A stretch of DNA of 64,000 nt. It comes from Casuarina equisetifolia. Taxonomy: Eukaryota > Streptophyta > Magnoliopsida > Fagales > Casuarinaceae. The position numbers were made by a program, and so were the translations under genes. Under the pieces are notes generated by a model. The model had not been told where the DNA came from and searched no databases. It saw nothing but the letters and a program-made list of their open reading frames with translations. Each line of letters starts with the position of its first letter. Position 1 is the first letter of the stretch. The stretch lies in the NCBI GenBank assembly GCA_028551475.1, contig CM052357.1, forward strand, positions 18,523,931 through 18,587,930. Direction: 5' to 3'. Of the stretch, positions 25,071 to 38,383 are shown piece after piece.

Positions 25071-25779
25071 TGAATCATCTTATAACTTTAGTATCCATCT
25101 CCACCTAAAAAGCACTTTGGTGGAGAGTTTGGACAATATTTTGTGGAAGAGCTGGAAGTGGAACTTGATTAGATGGCTAGCTTTATGGTCTTTCCTCTAG
25201 ATGCTATCTCACCTATGCTTGCACAAATCAACTAGTTTTCTAGCTACTTTTGAGGTTGATTAGTCCTCACATCAGATTGCAAGTTGGCAAGCTAATCAAT
25301 AGTGCCAACAACCAGTTCTTGTTACACAACCTGCTGGAAGTGATTTACTTCAAAACCTACACCGCCAAACAAGTAATTTATGTTACAATCCGGGTACATT
25401 TATTGGGTTGGGACCATCATCTCCTATTCCACAAACCAATGGATTACATTGTAACTTAAACTATGGTACTAATTTGTGTAGTATTGAAGCAATGGACATT
25501 GTTACAAAACCATTAATCCCATATTATCCTTTGTCAAGCTTTGTACAACAAGCAAATTTCTTTATGGAGAAGCCTTACCACATCTCTCACCTTTAACTGA
25601 TATACTAGTAGGTCCACTTGATATAGAAATGTAGGAGGCTGATTTCCTTACAGGGTTTTTTAACGAAGAAGAAAAAGTTGCCTACTTTGCAAACAATCTT
25701 GAATCATTTAATGCTGGAAGAAATGATGTCAGTAGACCCTTGACAATGAATCTATGGGTTCTACTCATTATAACAAGTG

Positions 25780-26150
25780 AAGTAATTGAGAATGGGTCTT
25801 ACCATCATTTGCATGCTCCTTCCAAGTTCATTTTCTATTTTTTGTAACCAAATCTAAATGATATTAAGTGTCTTGTCGTAGCTATTATTCTCTTTGCAAG
25901 TGGATGTTGAGTTGCAAGTTGGTTACAAGTTTTGTGTATAAATAGGGAACATGTGGGAGGTCATTTGTTTGGAAAACATTCTTCTTTTTGTGTACTTTTG
26001 GAGTTGTATCCTTGTCTTTTAAGTAAAAGAAGCTATTTTCTCTCAAGCTTTCCAAGCTCATCTTTACTTGCATTAACCTTCTTTACGAGTTTCTCTACCA
26101 AACCTTAAATTTCAAGTTCTTTGCATTCTCACCATATACTAGCAAGAAGG
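25780..26150 (+). mobile_element. Candidate LTR of the copia fossil
   Basis: GTATAAATAGGG at 25,935-25,946 followed by pyrimidine-rich DNA resembles the U3/R organisation of a plant LTR. No second copy was found in the window, so this rests on position and TATA only. Confidence 0.3.
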
Positions 26151-26199
26151 ATAAGATGCCATGTAAAGTGAAAATGGACTCACCATGTAAAGTGGGCCT

Positions 26200-27350
26200 A
26201 AGTATTGTGTACCGTAAACTTCTTTCCAATAAAATTTGCTCTACGCTTAGGTGTCTATACCATTCATTTCCTATGCTATCTCTTCTTCTTTTTTTTAATG
26301 ATAGTCGGAAGAATAATTGGTAGAAGGGAGGAAGAGAAAGTGGTTATGGAAAAGGAAGTCGCAGTGCAATCGGATCAGAAATTAAGATCCCTCCTTAGAT
26401 TTATGTCCTGAATGACCAATTCTAATTCAGATCTAGTCCACTTATGAAAGAGGACTCTACAAATGTGGCTCCGAGTATAAGGAAGATGAGGAAAAGAAGA
26501 AGAGGATCCAATGGACAACCAGCAGCCACCACCAAGATGTATGCATGATTGACAAGCTTGGACAAAGAAGAAAACCAAGGAGTTACAGAATGAAGACAAG
26601 CCAATCTTGGATGGAGAAGAAAACTAAGGAGTTACAGAATGAAGATGAGCCAACAAAAGAGGTAACGACTGATCTAGTAAGGATTTACAAGTGCAGTTTG
26701 GAATCGAAAGTTGAAGAAAGGCCCATTGTCAAGAGAGAAAGAGGGTATGGTTATGGAGGAGGAAGTTGTAAGGCAATCGGGAGTCTTAGCTGGCTCTCTA
26801 GGAGTAGTAGAAGAAGCCATGAGGAATTTTTAAAAATCAAGGAGTTTCTTAGCGTCAAGGAGTGACACAGGAATTCAGTGAATCTTTCTTTTAAAAAAAA
26901 AAAAAAAAAAGGGCAGGAGAAGATTTCTAAAAAAGTCAGGGTTAAATGGTCTTTTCAGAAAGAAGATATTTTGGATGGCCAAGAATGAAGCCATACCATT
27001 TTGGGAAAAGGGCAAAATTACATCGTTTTTTGATGAACTAAGAAATCTAAATTAGTTCTCATAAAATCTGCTAACTACAATGAACTCCAAAGAACTCAGA
27101 AATTGCAAATTTGAATCAACAAGGGAAATGTTCGGACCTTACAAATGGCAAGGACACATGTCTAATGGAGGACAAAAAAGAGAAGTCACAAAGGGGCAAA
27201 ACTGGTATAGGACAAGCTGAGAAGAGAATAAACCGACTGAAAAAGGAAGAGAAAGTGTATTTCTCTTCTATCTCGAAAAGGAAAGAACCTCTCTGCATGC
27301 CCTCAATGAGGACTTATGAAAAGGGATTTTAAGGAAAAGATTTAAGCTTT
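26200..27350 (+). other. Purine-rich unassigned region with a short duplication
   Basis: Several open frames of 60-106 codons on the plus strand encode lysine/glutamate-rich text. A roughly 50-bp unit containing AGGAGTTACAGAATGAAGA is repeated at about 26,560-26,610 and 26,611-26,662. A related word GGTTATGGA-AGGAAGT occurs at 26,343 and 26,749. No family was recognised; the composition suggests a relic of a retroelement or gene 5' part rather than a functioning gene. Confidence 0.35.
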
Positions 27351-28977
27351 TCAAATGGGTTGAGCTGAATTAGGTAGGAAGTCTTCTATTTCTATTTTAA
27401 ATCATGCATGTGGCTCACATTTGGAAGAATCGGTGCTATACGGGTAAAGTGTTGTCTGTTCTCAATAATAATGCTATTTATGTAGAAGGTAAAGGCATCA
27501 TGCATTGCAAAAATGGAAGGCTTGATATACTTATTTGAAAGCTTTTGACTTAGCAAATTAAATCCTTAAGTGAGGTTACAGATGCTATTATAAGATGATC
27601 ATTTTTGGAATTAATGATTTGTATTCTATAAAGTTGCATATATTATAAGGAAACAAAAGAGAAAAAATTGTACGCTACTCTGGCTCTTATCATCTATAAG
27701 TAAATGTGCTAGGGTTTTCTATTTAGTACATATCACTATTGAGAAAGCATATTACAACAAGCCTAACTTGTTTTTTGGAAAAAAAAAAAAAAAAGCCTTC
27801 TAATCTTATTGTGCTTCAAACTCTCAATAACTCTATTCTGATTTGAATTATACCTATTTGTGTAGCCAAAGGTTTCGGTAATATTGTTCTTGTGTGAAAG
27901 AAATTGTCTTGTTACTAATAGCTAAGTGTTATTGAGCATATAAAAATAATTGATAGACTGCATGTTACATGCTAAATTTTGTTTGTCTAAACATAGGTAT
28001 CTAATTGAGATTCATATGTAATTGATTACATCATATTCTTGATTCTCAAAAGGTACTCAATGTGCAAGAAGTTGATAGTTTCACTTTGATTGTGATGTTG
28101 TGTTGATTGCTTCAAGTTGTTACATCTTCTATACAGTGTTGGATTTTTTTTTTTAGAATTAAAGTTAAATAGTTATTAGACTGTGTGGTTTGGTGAGTAA
28201 GGGTTTTGCTATGCAAAGTTTTGCATTGGTTGGATTGTGAAGTGTGTTAAGCCATGTGGGGCTGATTGTATTGGGAAGTGAATTGTTGATCCTTGTGTTC
28301 CATGAACAAAAGATTTAGGTATACTAAAATTAAGAAAAGACTCTTATATTTTCATTATAAGGCTCTCTTACTATTAGTAAGAGTCAGTAAAAGTAGGCTA
28401 AAGTATTTGGTCAAATCACCTTAACAATTCTGTGTTTATTATTCCTTATTTTTATATTATTCATTCACAAGAAATTAAAAAGAAAAGATTAAACCAAATC
28501 CAAGCTCCCCTTATTGGGTTAATCCATATCCAACATATAAGACATTAATATCCAATAAACAATGCAGCATTTTAGCAACTTCACTTTCTTTTACCAAAAC
28601 ATAAAATAAAATAAAAATTATAGGACGTTAACATCCAATAAACAATGAAAATAGTCTCCGTATTTTTTTTCAGGATTCTCATTAAATAGTGAGAAATCAG
28701 TGAGTTTCCTGTAAAGATGTTTTTGACTTAAATGGTTTTTCTTTAAAACCATATTTAACATGAAACAATGCAACCTAGTAGAAAGAAACAAGGTCCTGCA
28801 ACGCGAGGCTGCAAGCACTAACGAACCTAACATTTGACTAACTAAAAAGCTGTTAAAATTATTACAAAAACTGATGATGAACAAACAAAAAGTTCTATCC
28901 CTCTTACTCAGTATGTTCTCTCTTCCCCAAAAGCGTCTTTGTAGGAGTATTTTAAATCCTTACAGCCAATTTACTCA
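27351..28977. other. Intergenic, nothing recognised
   Basis: AT-rich, with no supported gene. A 27-bp word (GAC-TTAA-ATCCAATAAACAATG) occurs twice, at about 28,540 and 28,622. The region abuts the start of duplication arm B. Confidence 0.5.
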
Positions 28978-29108
28978 GATACACGTCTGCGTTTTATATA
29001 CTTTGGAAGAGATTCCTTATCCTTCATGCATCCCCATGGAACCAGTTATTCCTTCAAGCCTAGATATGGTAAAAGTGGGCAATGTTGCTCCTTGCTCAGA
29101 ACAGCATA

Positions 29109-32100
29109 TCATATATACAATATCTGGCCAACATTCAAGAGACTCTCCTGAGGAATATTGAAGATCGCGGTGTTTTCTCTGCAAATCCTCCTCAGAAATG
29201 CATAAATGTAATCAATCGCTATCTTCTTGTAGAACCTTGAATCCCTCTTAGCCCTCACCACTGAATTACCCAGTATGTGCACCAAACCCACATCTCTACA
29301 GGTATTCAGGAATTCTAACTCGTCAATCTTAATCTGGCTACTTGCTCGACTGTGCAGCTGGATGGAGTTGTTTGCAAGTCGTGACGAAGAATTTACAAGC
29401 ACAATCGAGTCACCCGACGAGGCTGTGTTGCCTAAATCAGAGTGAGTTGTCTTGCCATTATCAATAACGAGGGTGTTGCCCGAGACTGCAGTTTGCTCGC
29501 CAACTAAACTCGACATGTCTGAGTCTGAACACCCTTCCATCAAAGACTCACAACGAACAAACAGGAAGAGGCTATTAAAGAGGTTTTTCTCAAACTCATG
29601 ATCTTTCCTATGGAGGTCTTGATATCCATATCTAGCAACACAACGGAACATATGAAAGTTTTTTGGTCCAATCCGCTTCACAAGGAATCTCTCTTCTTCT
29701 GGGACCCTGTGGACAGGAAGGTACTTCACACAAACGAACACAACAACAGAGTGGATTGCAGGTAGGTTGGTGATGAAGTGGGAAAAGATGTGGGGAACAC
29801 CACTTGCAAGCTCAGTGTACACAAGTCCTATTCCAGGGACCCGGACAAGTCCAAGACTTGGTCCTAGCCCAAGAATCCATGCCATTGAAACCTTACTGTG
29901 CAACTCAACCTCATAGCGCTTAACTGTACCGTAATGCCAAACATACATGATGATAAAAAAGGCTGCTGCGATCACAAGAGGTACCCAACCGCCTTGATTT
30001 ACCTTCAGTAGTACAGCAGAAAAGTAAGTGCCCTCCACAACCAGCGATAATCCAGTGAAGATCAGCACAAGTACCCAAGGGCAGCGCCAAACCAGTATCA
30101 TGATTAGGGTCATAAGTAATGTGGTCACCAGCATGACTACTGCAACTGCTGTCCCTGTTGTAGAACAACTATGTTACAGACTGCAATCTTCATTTGTGTA
30201 GGAAAGCTTGAAAGGGAACCACTAGTCACAAGACCGTTAAATTCAAATGGTAGACACAGTTGAACTAGATTTACCAGATTAGTCGTTAAATCACCTGCTT
30301 CACATTAATCATTGCATACCTTTCATCAAAGAGGCTGGCTCGAAAACACAAGAGTTATACAGAAAAGAAAAGGCAACAATTCTACAATTGCATTTTCGAC
30401 CAGGTCTACAGCCAGCATGAATGACCCCAAAATCCACCTAAGAGACCAGGATATATGAAAATGTCCTCAAATATATAGAACTAAAAGAAAAATGGAACAA
30501 TCAAAACACCAAAGTAACATTCTGAGGAAAATGGAAAAAACTTAAAAGAGAAAGTAGAAGTTGCGTTGAGCCTTTTGAAGTCCTTCTATACAAAAGGACA
30601 AAATCACAGAAATATGATAGGAAAAGAATACAGGGTTAGACAACTATGTTACCTGTGAAAAGATTATATGAGAAGGTAGTTGATGCAAGGACAGTTTAAG
30701 TTTGCCATTTTCTGTTAATATAGTCCTTCCGAGTCCATCTATTTGGTAATCAAATGAGTCTGTATTCAGTAATTTGGTCAAACTGCTAATCTTAAGACTG
30801 ATATGGAACCTTGATATCATTCAAAAATCTGAGGAAGCACCACTTTCAATAAGGGCTTCCAAGTCAAAGATCAGCCCCAAACAGACAAAGTCTCTCATAC
30901 GAAAATGAAATAGCATTCACAATGCTACATCAAAATTTTTGAACCAGTAATAGAATGGTTTATTGATATTTGAGCCCCACAAGTAGATATTCAACTATCC
31001 AGGAATCTCTTGATTTTTAACAATTTCATAAAATACAAACTTTATTCATCCTTGTCACCAGTGCTCTTACTTATCAAATCTACAAAGCCCTATGCCCTTC
31101 CCTCCTGTTGTTCACCTTTCTTTCTCCCTCATCCTCCGTTCCTTGGGTACCACAGTCTAATTCTGCATTCTTTACCCTTACCAACATTTACCCAAAGCAA
31201 AGTCAGGTTTCCAGCTTTTCACACTATTTCAGCAGCTTTATCCTTCTTAAATTTATCTTCCTTTCAATCCAAGACTATAATTTTTAATTGGTATCATAAT
31301 TTTGATTTCCTTGTAATAGAGTTCAAAGAATTTGATCAACAACTAGCAAGTAGAACACAAAGGCCCCTAGAAACAACATATCCTCAGAGGATTCGCAATC
31401 TGTTCATGGCCAATAAATACAATATGTAGTTGGATATAACTGCTGTTATCAGTCAAAGTGGGTTGAGTGATAATATAAAGCATATCAAGTAGAAGCTGTT
31501 CTGGTCCCACTAGAAACTGGGAGAAGCCAAATGACTTTGGATTGTTTTCCTAATCAAGATCCATCATAAGAAAAAATCCACTGAAGTTGGATAAAGATCA
31601 GGCTATGTTGCTCCAATATGCAACAAACATGGTAAGTTAGGTTTGGGCTAAAACAAGAAAATCAGAAATTAACATATTTCATATAATTACAAAGGGTTAA
31701 TTTTCTTGATATAAGCAGACAAGTAGCTAAGATTGTAACATAAAAAAAATTTAGATAAATTAGTGTAGAAAGCTTTCTGCTTTTTATTTTTATTTTTTTT
31801 TAACAGTGATGCAAAAATGCAACTTCTTGAGTTTTGCTGGCTTCAAGGGTATGACATGAAATGAAAGTTTAAATCTAAGTGACAGGGCTGTTTGAAAATT
31901 GAAATATTCCATCTTATTACCCATTAGGCCAATGCTTGGATATGGCAGTGTCATTAATTCCTAACCTTTTCAGGCGGATATGATTGTTTAGCATGTTCAG
32001 GTTGTTAAAAAAAGTCATGAGCCCATGAACTTTGCACCTTTTTCCATTTACTGAGACACTTGAACCTTTCTAATATCTGATCTAAACATGCATCGCATGA

Positions 32101-35100
32101 ATTGTTAGAGATAAAACAGGCAGAAAGATGACTACATAGTGAGAAGACTTTCTAGAGGTTGCTTAATGTCGTGCTAGTTTAATAGAAAGTGCTGATATGC
32201 AGATTACTAAAGAAAAGCTGATTCAAGAAGTGTAAGTGAAGAAAATAAAGAGAATATGATTAAATTTTTCTGAAGGTCTACCAGTGAAAAAGTAAATATG
32301 GTCAATTTCCTCATATCAGAAAAGAAAAGCACGAAAGGGGGAAGAAGAAGGGAGAAACACAATAACTACAGCCTTCACTTGGCATCAAAGGCAGAGGTGC
32401 TATCTATTTATGCAAAACTAATGTGCTCCTCAGTCATTCAAAACCAGAGAAGGAGAGCAGGAACTACTGTTTCCAAAATGGAAGCAAAGTTGTTTGCTTA
32501 TGTTCATGTAGATTATCGACAAATAATTCAAATGCTAACACTTTTAACTGCATTAGAAATGTCCAGAGGAGAACTTGTGTCAAGACAACTAGAAAAAAAG
32601 TATGTGCCATTTAATCACAGTATGGTTGGCTTGACCGAAAGAAGAAAGAATAACAAACTTCACAATATTCAACAGAGGATAAATACCAGAAGCATTTCCA
32701 ATTTGGGTCTGATTTTTGAATCCAGCTGTCACCGCGATGCAAAGAATCATAAGGATCCAATTAATGTCTGGGATATATATCTGATTAGGGAGACTCTTTG
32801 AGGTATGTACAACTTTCACTCTTGGGAAACAGCCAAGTGCAAGGGCCTGCTTTATTAGTGAAAAAGTTGCAGATATGGTGGCCTGACTCGCAACAACAGC
32901 AGCTGCAGTTGCAACAAGAAACACTGGCCAATATATGATATCTGCAGAATGATGGAAAATCAGCACCTTTCAGACATCTTCTTACCACGGGAATAGACAA
33001 AATCACTTGGCAGATATTACAAGGATAAATTTCACGTGCATTAGCGTAGCTTCAATTATTCCTAACTATTTATGAATGTTTCACAATCATTTTGAAGTGC
33101 CTTCTGACTGATGCTAGAAATTAAATGAGCTACCACTAGCCTCGGTGAACAAGAAACACTTTTCAACAACTCTCTTATTCTAGAAATTTAGTGGCTAATT
33201 CTTGGGTTCAAATAACAGTCAGAGAACGAACCTGGAATGGAAAGATAAAACGCACCCACAACTTTATCTGGGTTCTTCAAAACAAACGCTGCCTGTCCAG
33301 AATAGGCTAAAAGAAGGGAAGGAAATACAATTACTGTGAAAGCAATCTGTATTGATGAAACTGGAAAATGTGATAGGTCTGCAAAAAGTGCTTCCGTTCC
33401 TGTAGGTTCAAAATTCATCAAGAGAATAAAATTCCCACAGTTTCTTATGTGATATCCATGAAATTAAAGGGGCAACATTAAAAAGAAAATCAAATAAGTG
33501 AAACCAGATCTACTGTCAGAACAAAACGTTCACCTGTTATGCTAAGCATGATACCTCCAAGGGATGTCCAGCTACCTCTCCTTCCCCTTTTAAAATAATG
33601 ATATATACACACTGGAGAAAAAGCTTTCAAGACACTGCTATCATATCTCCAAATATTGAATATGCCAATACCTCCGATTAAGATAAACCAAACAAGCACA
33701 ACTGGAGCAAATAACCAACCAACTCGATCGGTTCCATAATGTTGCATGCTAAATAAACCAACTATTATAATGACAGCAACAAGCACAACTACATCTGCAT
33801 TACAACAATTACCGAATGTTACACATATGTTAGTTAACTGAAAAAATGAAAGATTTGCAGGTATAAGAAAGTAAATAAAAGAAAATGCTCGAGTTCAGGA
33901 GCATGGAGATACCATTACTTATCACCGTACGACCCACATTTATCCCACCAACAGCAGACAGAACTGCAAATGATTCTACAGTTAGGTGTCTTTTAAAGGA
34001 GAGCATCAAAAACAAAATTACTGTTGAATTCTCGAAATTTTGTCCCTTATGTATCTATATTGTGCAAATCATGTGGACAGAAAATGTAATGTTATTGCTG
34101 GAACAAACAGATACTCAACTCAAAAAATAACTGATTAGAATGCAATGATAGTTTGTTTTGGATGAAACATTTTTGGAATAGCAAACTAGGTATGGGCTAT
34201 GCCTTGTAAAATGAATGGCTTTTAGAGTTCCATAATTCTAGAGAGTTGTGGTTGGTAATTGAGCTACCCTCTTGTTGCTTTATAATTTCAACTTATTTTG
34301 CTTCATACCTGAATGACAGAATTCAAAGCCTTAATAGTGTAGGATAAGTTAACAACTTTCGGACTGAACTACATATTAACACATTAACACCAATCACTAA
34401 CAGGAAAATGACACAGATTTACACATTTACTTTGGCAACAAGAACAAGATCAATTCATGTCTCCAAATGGTTATAAAAAGATAACCATTTCTGATCCTTA
34501 ACTAGGCCAACGCATTTTCTGATCCCTAATTAGGCTCAAGTCTGGTTCAATACCCAACAAGCTTTTAGACATTACAGTACTGATGAACCATGTTCTTATA
34601 TTTAATTTACTGTATGCGTGTTACTAATCAAAGTTTCTTTTTGTTGTAGCAAACGCGCACTTTGCATTACAAAAGATCTGTTCATTTGTAGAGATTACTC
34701 AATAAGATAGAGGGCAGATTGAATGGCTCAAAGGTTCAAGATGAAGGATAGATACCTGATATAGCAGGGGTCAGGATCCCATCCCCAATCACCATACAAG
34801 AGCCAACAAGTACAAGAATAAGAATTGCATTTTTCTTGAATGCATTTCCCTCCAACCATCTTTTCGTACTTGCAGCAAATGATTGTTCAGGGAATACAGA
34901 ACGGCTATACGTTGTTAACTCCTCATCTGTCCGATCTTGGTTGGGAATAATCTTTATGTTTGCATGCCGACAAAGCAGTGAATAGAGAGCAAAAGTTCCA
35001 CCTTTGGAACATAAGTATAAGAAACTCTGTGACTTATCAGCAACAAATAGGGAAATGTGCGTCATATTGACAAGAGGTAAAGAATGTTATGACATATGAC

Positions 35101-36591
35101 CGTAGAGCATGCCATTAAATGTCTATAATGAGTCGGAGGATTTAAAAGTCTATCTTTAAAAATAAAGTTCATATAAGAGAGCAGGAAGTACCATTTCTTA
35201 TCTATCATAACTAAAAAATATTAAAAATCATTACCTATATGAAGAAATTAGTTTGATTGTTTCATGTATTTTTCTAGGTGGCTCTAAATTCCAATATATA
35301 CTTTCGGTCATATGCACATCCATAGCCTGTATTATTAATTTACTGTCTAGGAAAAAAGATATCTTTTCCCCTCACTTTCTTTGAAGGAAAAGTGGCATAG
35401 GACTTCATATCAAGTGAAATTATCTTCTCTTTCCACACCTACATGATGGAGTATTATTAAAGAGGAGAAAACTTTGATGCTTTCAAGGCGTCTGTTAGAG
35501 ACCCAAATTTATTTATGATTCCTCCAAAGAATCCAGAATCTAAGGCTTCCTGATTTGACAAGTTACGTTGATGCAGTTTGAGTTTCATTATTGTATATTT
35601 TATAATTCCAATGTTCAATGGTCTACAACATTATATTGGCTCTAATATAGAGTTGCCCCATTCAAAAATGATCAACAGTTTAAGAAGACATTAGAATGCT
35701 TAAAAATCAAGTCTCACAGAATAATGAAAGAAAGAATAGACATCATCAACCCCGATGTTCTCTTTCCACTGACGATGAATCCACTATAGAAATACTAAAA
35801 GGCCATAGTAGTGTGCACGACTGTATCAGCATTATTTTGAACCACTAGGTACATCAAAATTTTACAAAATTTTCCCATTCCATTGAAGTTAGTAACTTTT
35901 ATGTAAAGATTAATATACCTTGACCATTGTCATTTGCTTTACAGACAATAAAAACATACTTCAGGAGTGGAACAAGACTGAGGGAATATATGATCAATGA
36001 TAAAGCTCCAATAACGTCCTCTGGGTCTTCAATCCTATCAGGAAATGTGTTGTAGAAAACATACAAGGGAGATGTGCCCAAATCTCCATAGACAACTCCA
36101 AGGCTTTGGAATGCAAGTTGAAGAATCAATGATGCTGAAAATTTCTGAAGGAAACCAAAGAGAACATCAAATAGAGGAATATTACAAGAAGAAAAAATAT
36201 TTGTGCCGTGCTTTGTTTATGCAAGCAATATCTTGAGAACTTGCAATGAATTCAACCATATAGCAAACAATATTGATTTTTGCTATCATTTTCTTTATCC
36301 TCAGAGTAATAATAAGTGAACATTTATTGCTCGGAATATGATTCAAAGCCTTAGAAATTGGAATTTTGGATGAGATTTTCGGTTTAGTTTGAAGTAGCTC
36401 ATTCCAATAAAGTGTTTCACAGCAAAAGAGAAAGAGATCGATTCTCCTAATAGGTAAATGCATGACACCTTTTCCTTGTACATGTTTCTGATCCTCTTAG
36501 CTTCCTCCTCCATGGGCTGATCAAGCTTCTGATGCCAAGTCCACACACTACTTCTGTCAGCATTTTCATCAGTCTGCACTCTTGAATCCAT
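29109..36591 (-). CDS. HAK/KUP/KT potassium transporter, copy B (KUP10/KUP11-like)
   Basis: Complete spliced gene, 791 aa. Exons, in gene order: 36591-36469, 36144-35919, 35001-34756, 33963-33913, 33794-33534, 33399-33232, 32941-32687, 30154-29109. Exon lengths equal those of copy A except the last, which is one codon longer. All introns are GT-AG with identical phases. The signature [11 protein letters not shown], the [11 protein letters not shown] block and the tail ending [12 protein letters not shown] agree with the KUP10/KUP11 group as I remember it. The role is K+ transport across plasma membrane or tonoplast by H+ coupling (family knowledge). This copy keeps C-terminal positions (FLRRICREN) that copy A has changed, so it is the better candidate for the ancestral function. 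It lies upstream of copy A in the same direction, 14 kb away, and its upstream region differs, suggesting separate regulation. Confidence 0.94.
31233..31385. other. Insertion in intron 7 of KUP copy B (absent in copy A)
   Basis: Between conserved CTTTTCACA-TATTT and TC-AATCTGTT-ATGGCCAATA, copy B carries about 150 bp more than copy A (copy A about 9,200). The extra DNA contains TTAATTGGTATCATAATTTT, which resembles a primer-binding-site word. It may be a small retroelement piece or ancestral DNA lost from copy A; the direction is not decidable here. Confidence 0.5.
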
Positions 36592-37074
36592 ATGTGTCTC
36601 AGATCAAATGATTCTTCCTTCTTCCACCAGTTAATCTCTGTGGATATGCTTTCTCAATTCTTAATCATCTTTCAAATATTTTGTTGACAATAAAGGCCAC
36701 AATTTATTCATCAACCCTGTACAAAACCAATTCTACGTCCTTAACCTTAATAAGACAGGATAGAGAATTAATTATAATATTTAACTCTACTTTTTTAAAG
36801 AATTCGGATCAGAAGTAGAATTGTTAAGTATCTTTTAGTATCTTTATCAACACTGTCTAGGCCCCAAGCAGGTTTAATAACTACATGATTACTCATTAAA
36901 GAAAGTTATAACATATAACCACATCTTAAATAATCCACGTAATAACTCTTATGTATTGTCCCATACTTTAACAAATTGTAAAATTCCAGATGATTCTTTA
37001 TATAATTCTGCACGTAGAACCAAAAAGGAGAATAGAAGCAGAAATGAACAACAAAAATTTAACTGAACAACTGA

Positions 37075-37132
37075 AGAGTCCCAGGATTTAAACACAAAAA
37101 CTTCTAGGCGGGTTTCTGATACCTTGTCAGAC
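37075..37132 (-). repeat. tRNA-related SINE-like or LTR-junction relic, copy B flank
   Basis: Counterpart of 15,168-15,230: the minus strand reads GACAAGGTATCAGAAACC with a downstream TCCTGGGACTC. Being shared by both arms, it predates the duplication. Confidence 0.35.
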
Positions 37133-38041
37133 ACTAAGGTTACACAACGTAAGCTATTGGGAACTGAGTGAACTCTGGACATTGAGCATACATAAAACAG
37201 CTTGGAACCAGCCCTTTGTGGAAACAGAGGAAAGCTGACACTGAAGGTATTTTATTTGTAGAAGTTGATGCCAAGAAATTGATTGTGGATACCAAAACTA
37301 GTACCAATGCTTATATTCTGAAGCTGGAACTCTTGCAGATGTTTCTTGAGATTCACACGAGCTGGTTGAATTTTCAAGTTTTAAGCGTTATGTTTCCCTA
37401 TCGCAAAGTAGAAATCGAATGATTCTGATAATCGTTAACAAAGGTTGGCTGATGGATCCACAAGAACCGAGAGGATTCAGAGAGTAAATATATGGGATAC
37501 CGAAGTCATTTTTACAGGATAAACCACAGGTTATAAAGGTATGAATATCACATCACTGGAGGCCGAAGAAATAACCAGAGTAACTGAGAGTCTATTACTT
37601 GGTGAGCTGAAGTTTATATAAGTCCGCAATGGCACTATAAAGTGAAAGAAGACAGATGAATCAACTCAAGAATCGTGATTAGATTTATAATCTTAATGCT
37701 ATTCCGAATCAATTCTCGAAATAAGAACAAGTATTCAGCAGAAATCCAAACTTACATTGACCTCAAAGATGTAGGCCGCGAAAAAGTATTCAAAGGACCA
37801 AAACTACAAAATCAAATTTTGTTCTCCAATCCAGTAGAGATACACTTCCATACATTGATGCTATGCGCGCAATGAGCTGTTAAACCACCAGGTTGCAACA
37901 ATATCAAAACGGACCAAAACCAAATCTTGGAACTTTAACCCCAAGCAAACAAGCTCAGATACTGACATACTAAAGATGAAATACAGAAAAAATTCCAGGA
38001 AAATCCAGAAACCCAGTTGCACATTTCAGAGCAAAAACAGG

Positions 38042-38066
38042 AGAAGAAGAAGAAGAAGAAGAAGAG
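38042..38066. repeat. (GAA)n microsatellite in KUP copy B leader
   Basis: A GAA run on the plus strand, equivalent to the mixed GAA/GGA tract at 16,112-16,139 of the other arm. Confidence 0.85.
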
Positions 38067-38383
38067 GGAAAATCATCCTATTACTTGCTGGATCATCAGT
38101 ATTCCCAAGTGGGTTTACCGTGCATCACTCATCGAAAGCCAGACACTGAATTGTTCATAGAACAGCAGAAGAACATCACACACGTAATTTAAGTTGAAAT
38201 GAAAAAGACTTCGTCCCCAGTCCCTGTTTGTGACGTCAAAGTCCACAGGGAGTTGCCTTCAATGTACTCCCTTCGTTTATGCCGTGGGCGCCGAGGGGCC
38301 AACGTCGGTGTACTCTACTGAATTGATTTTCTATGTTTAACGTAAAAATTAGTTTCATATTCTTACGTGACAAAGCCAGAACG

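Noticed and set aside
31010-31429. 139-codon plus-strand frame in KUP copy B intron 7
   Set aside because: It is interrupted in the equivalent part of copy A, depends on the 150-bp intron difference, and resembles no family.
32298-32801. 167-codon plus-strand frame at KUP copy B exon 7
   Set aside because: It is antisense to exon 7 and intron 7. Copy A has a similar but shorter shadow, so the similarity reflects the duplication rather than a gene.
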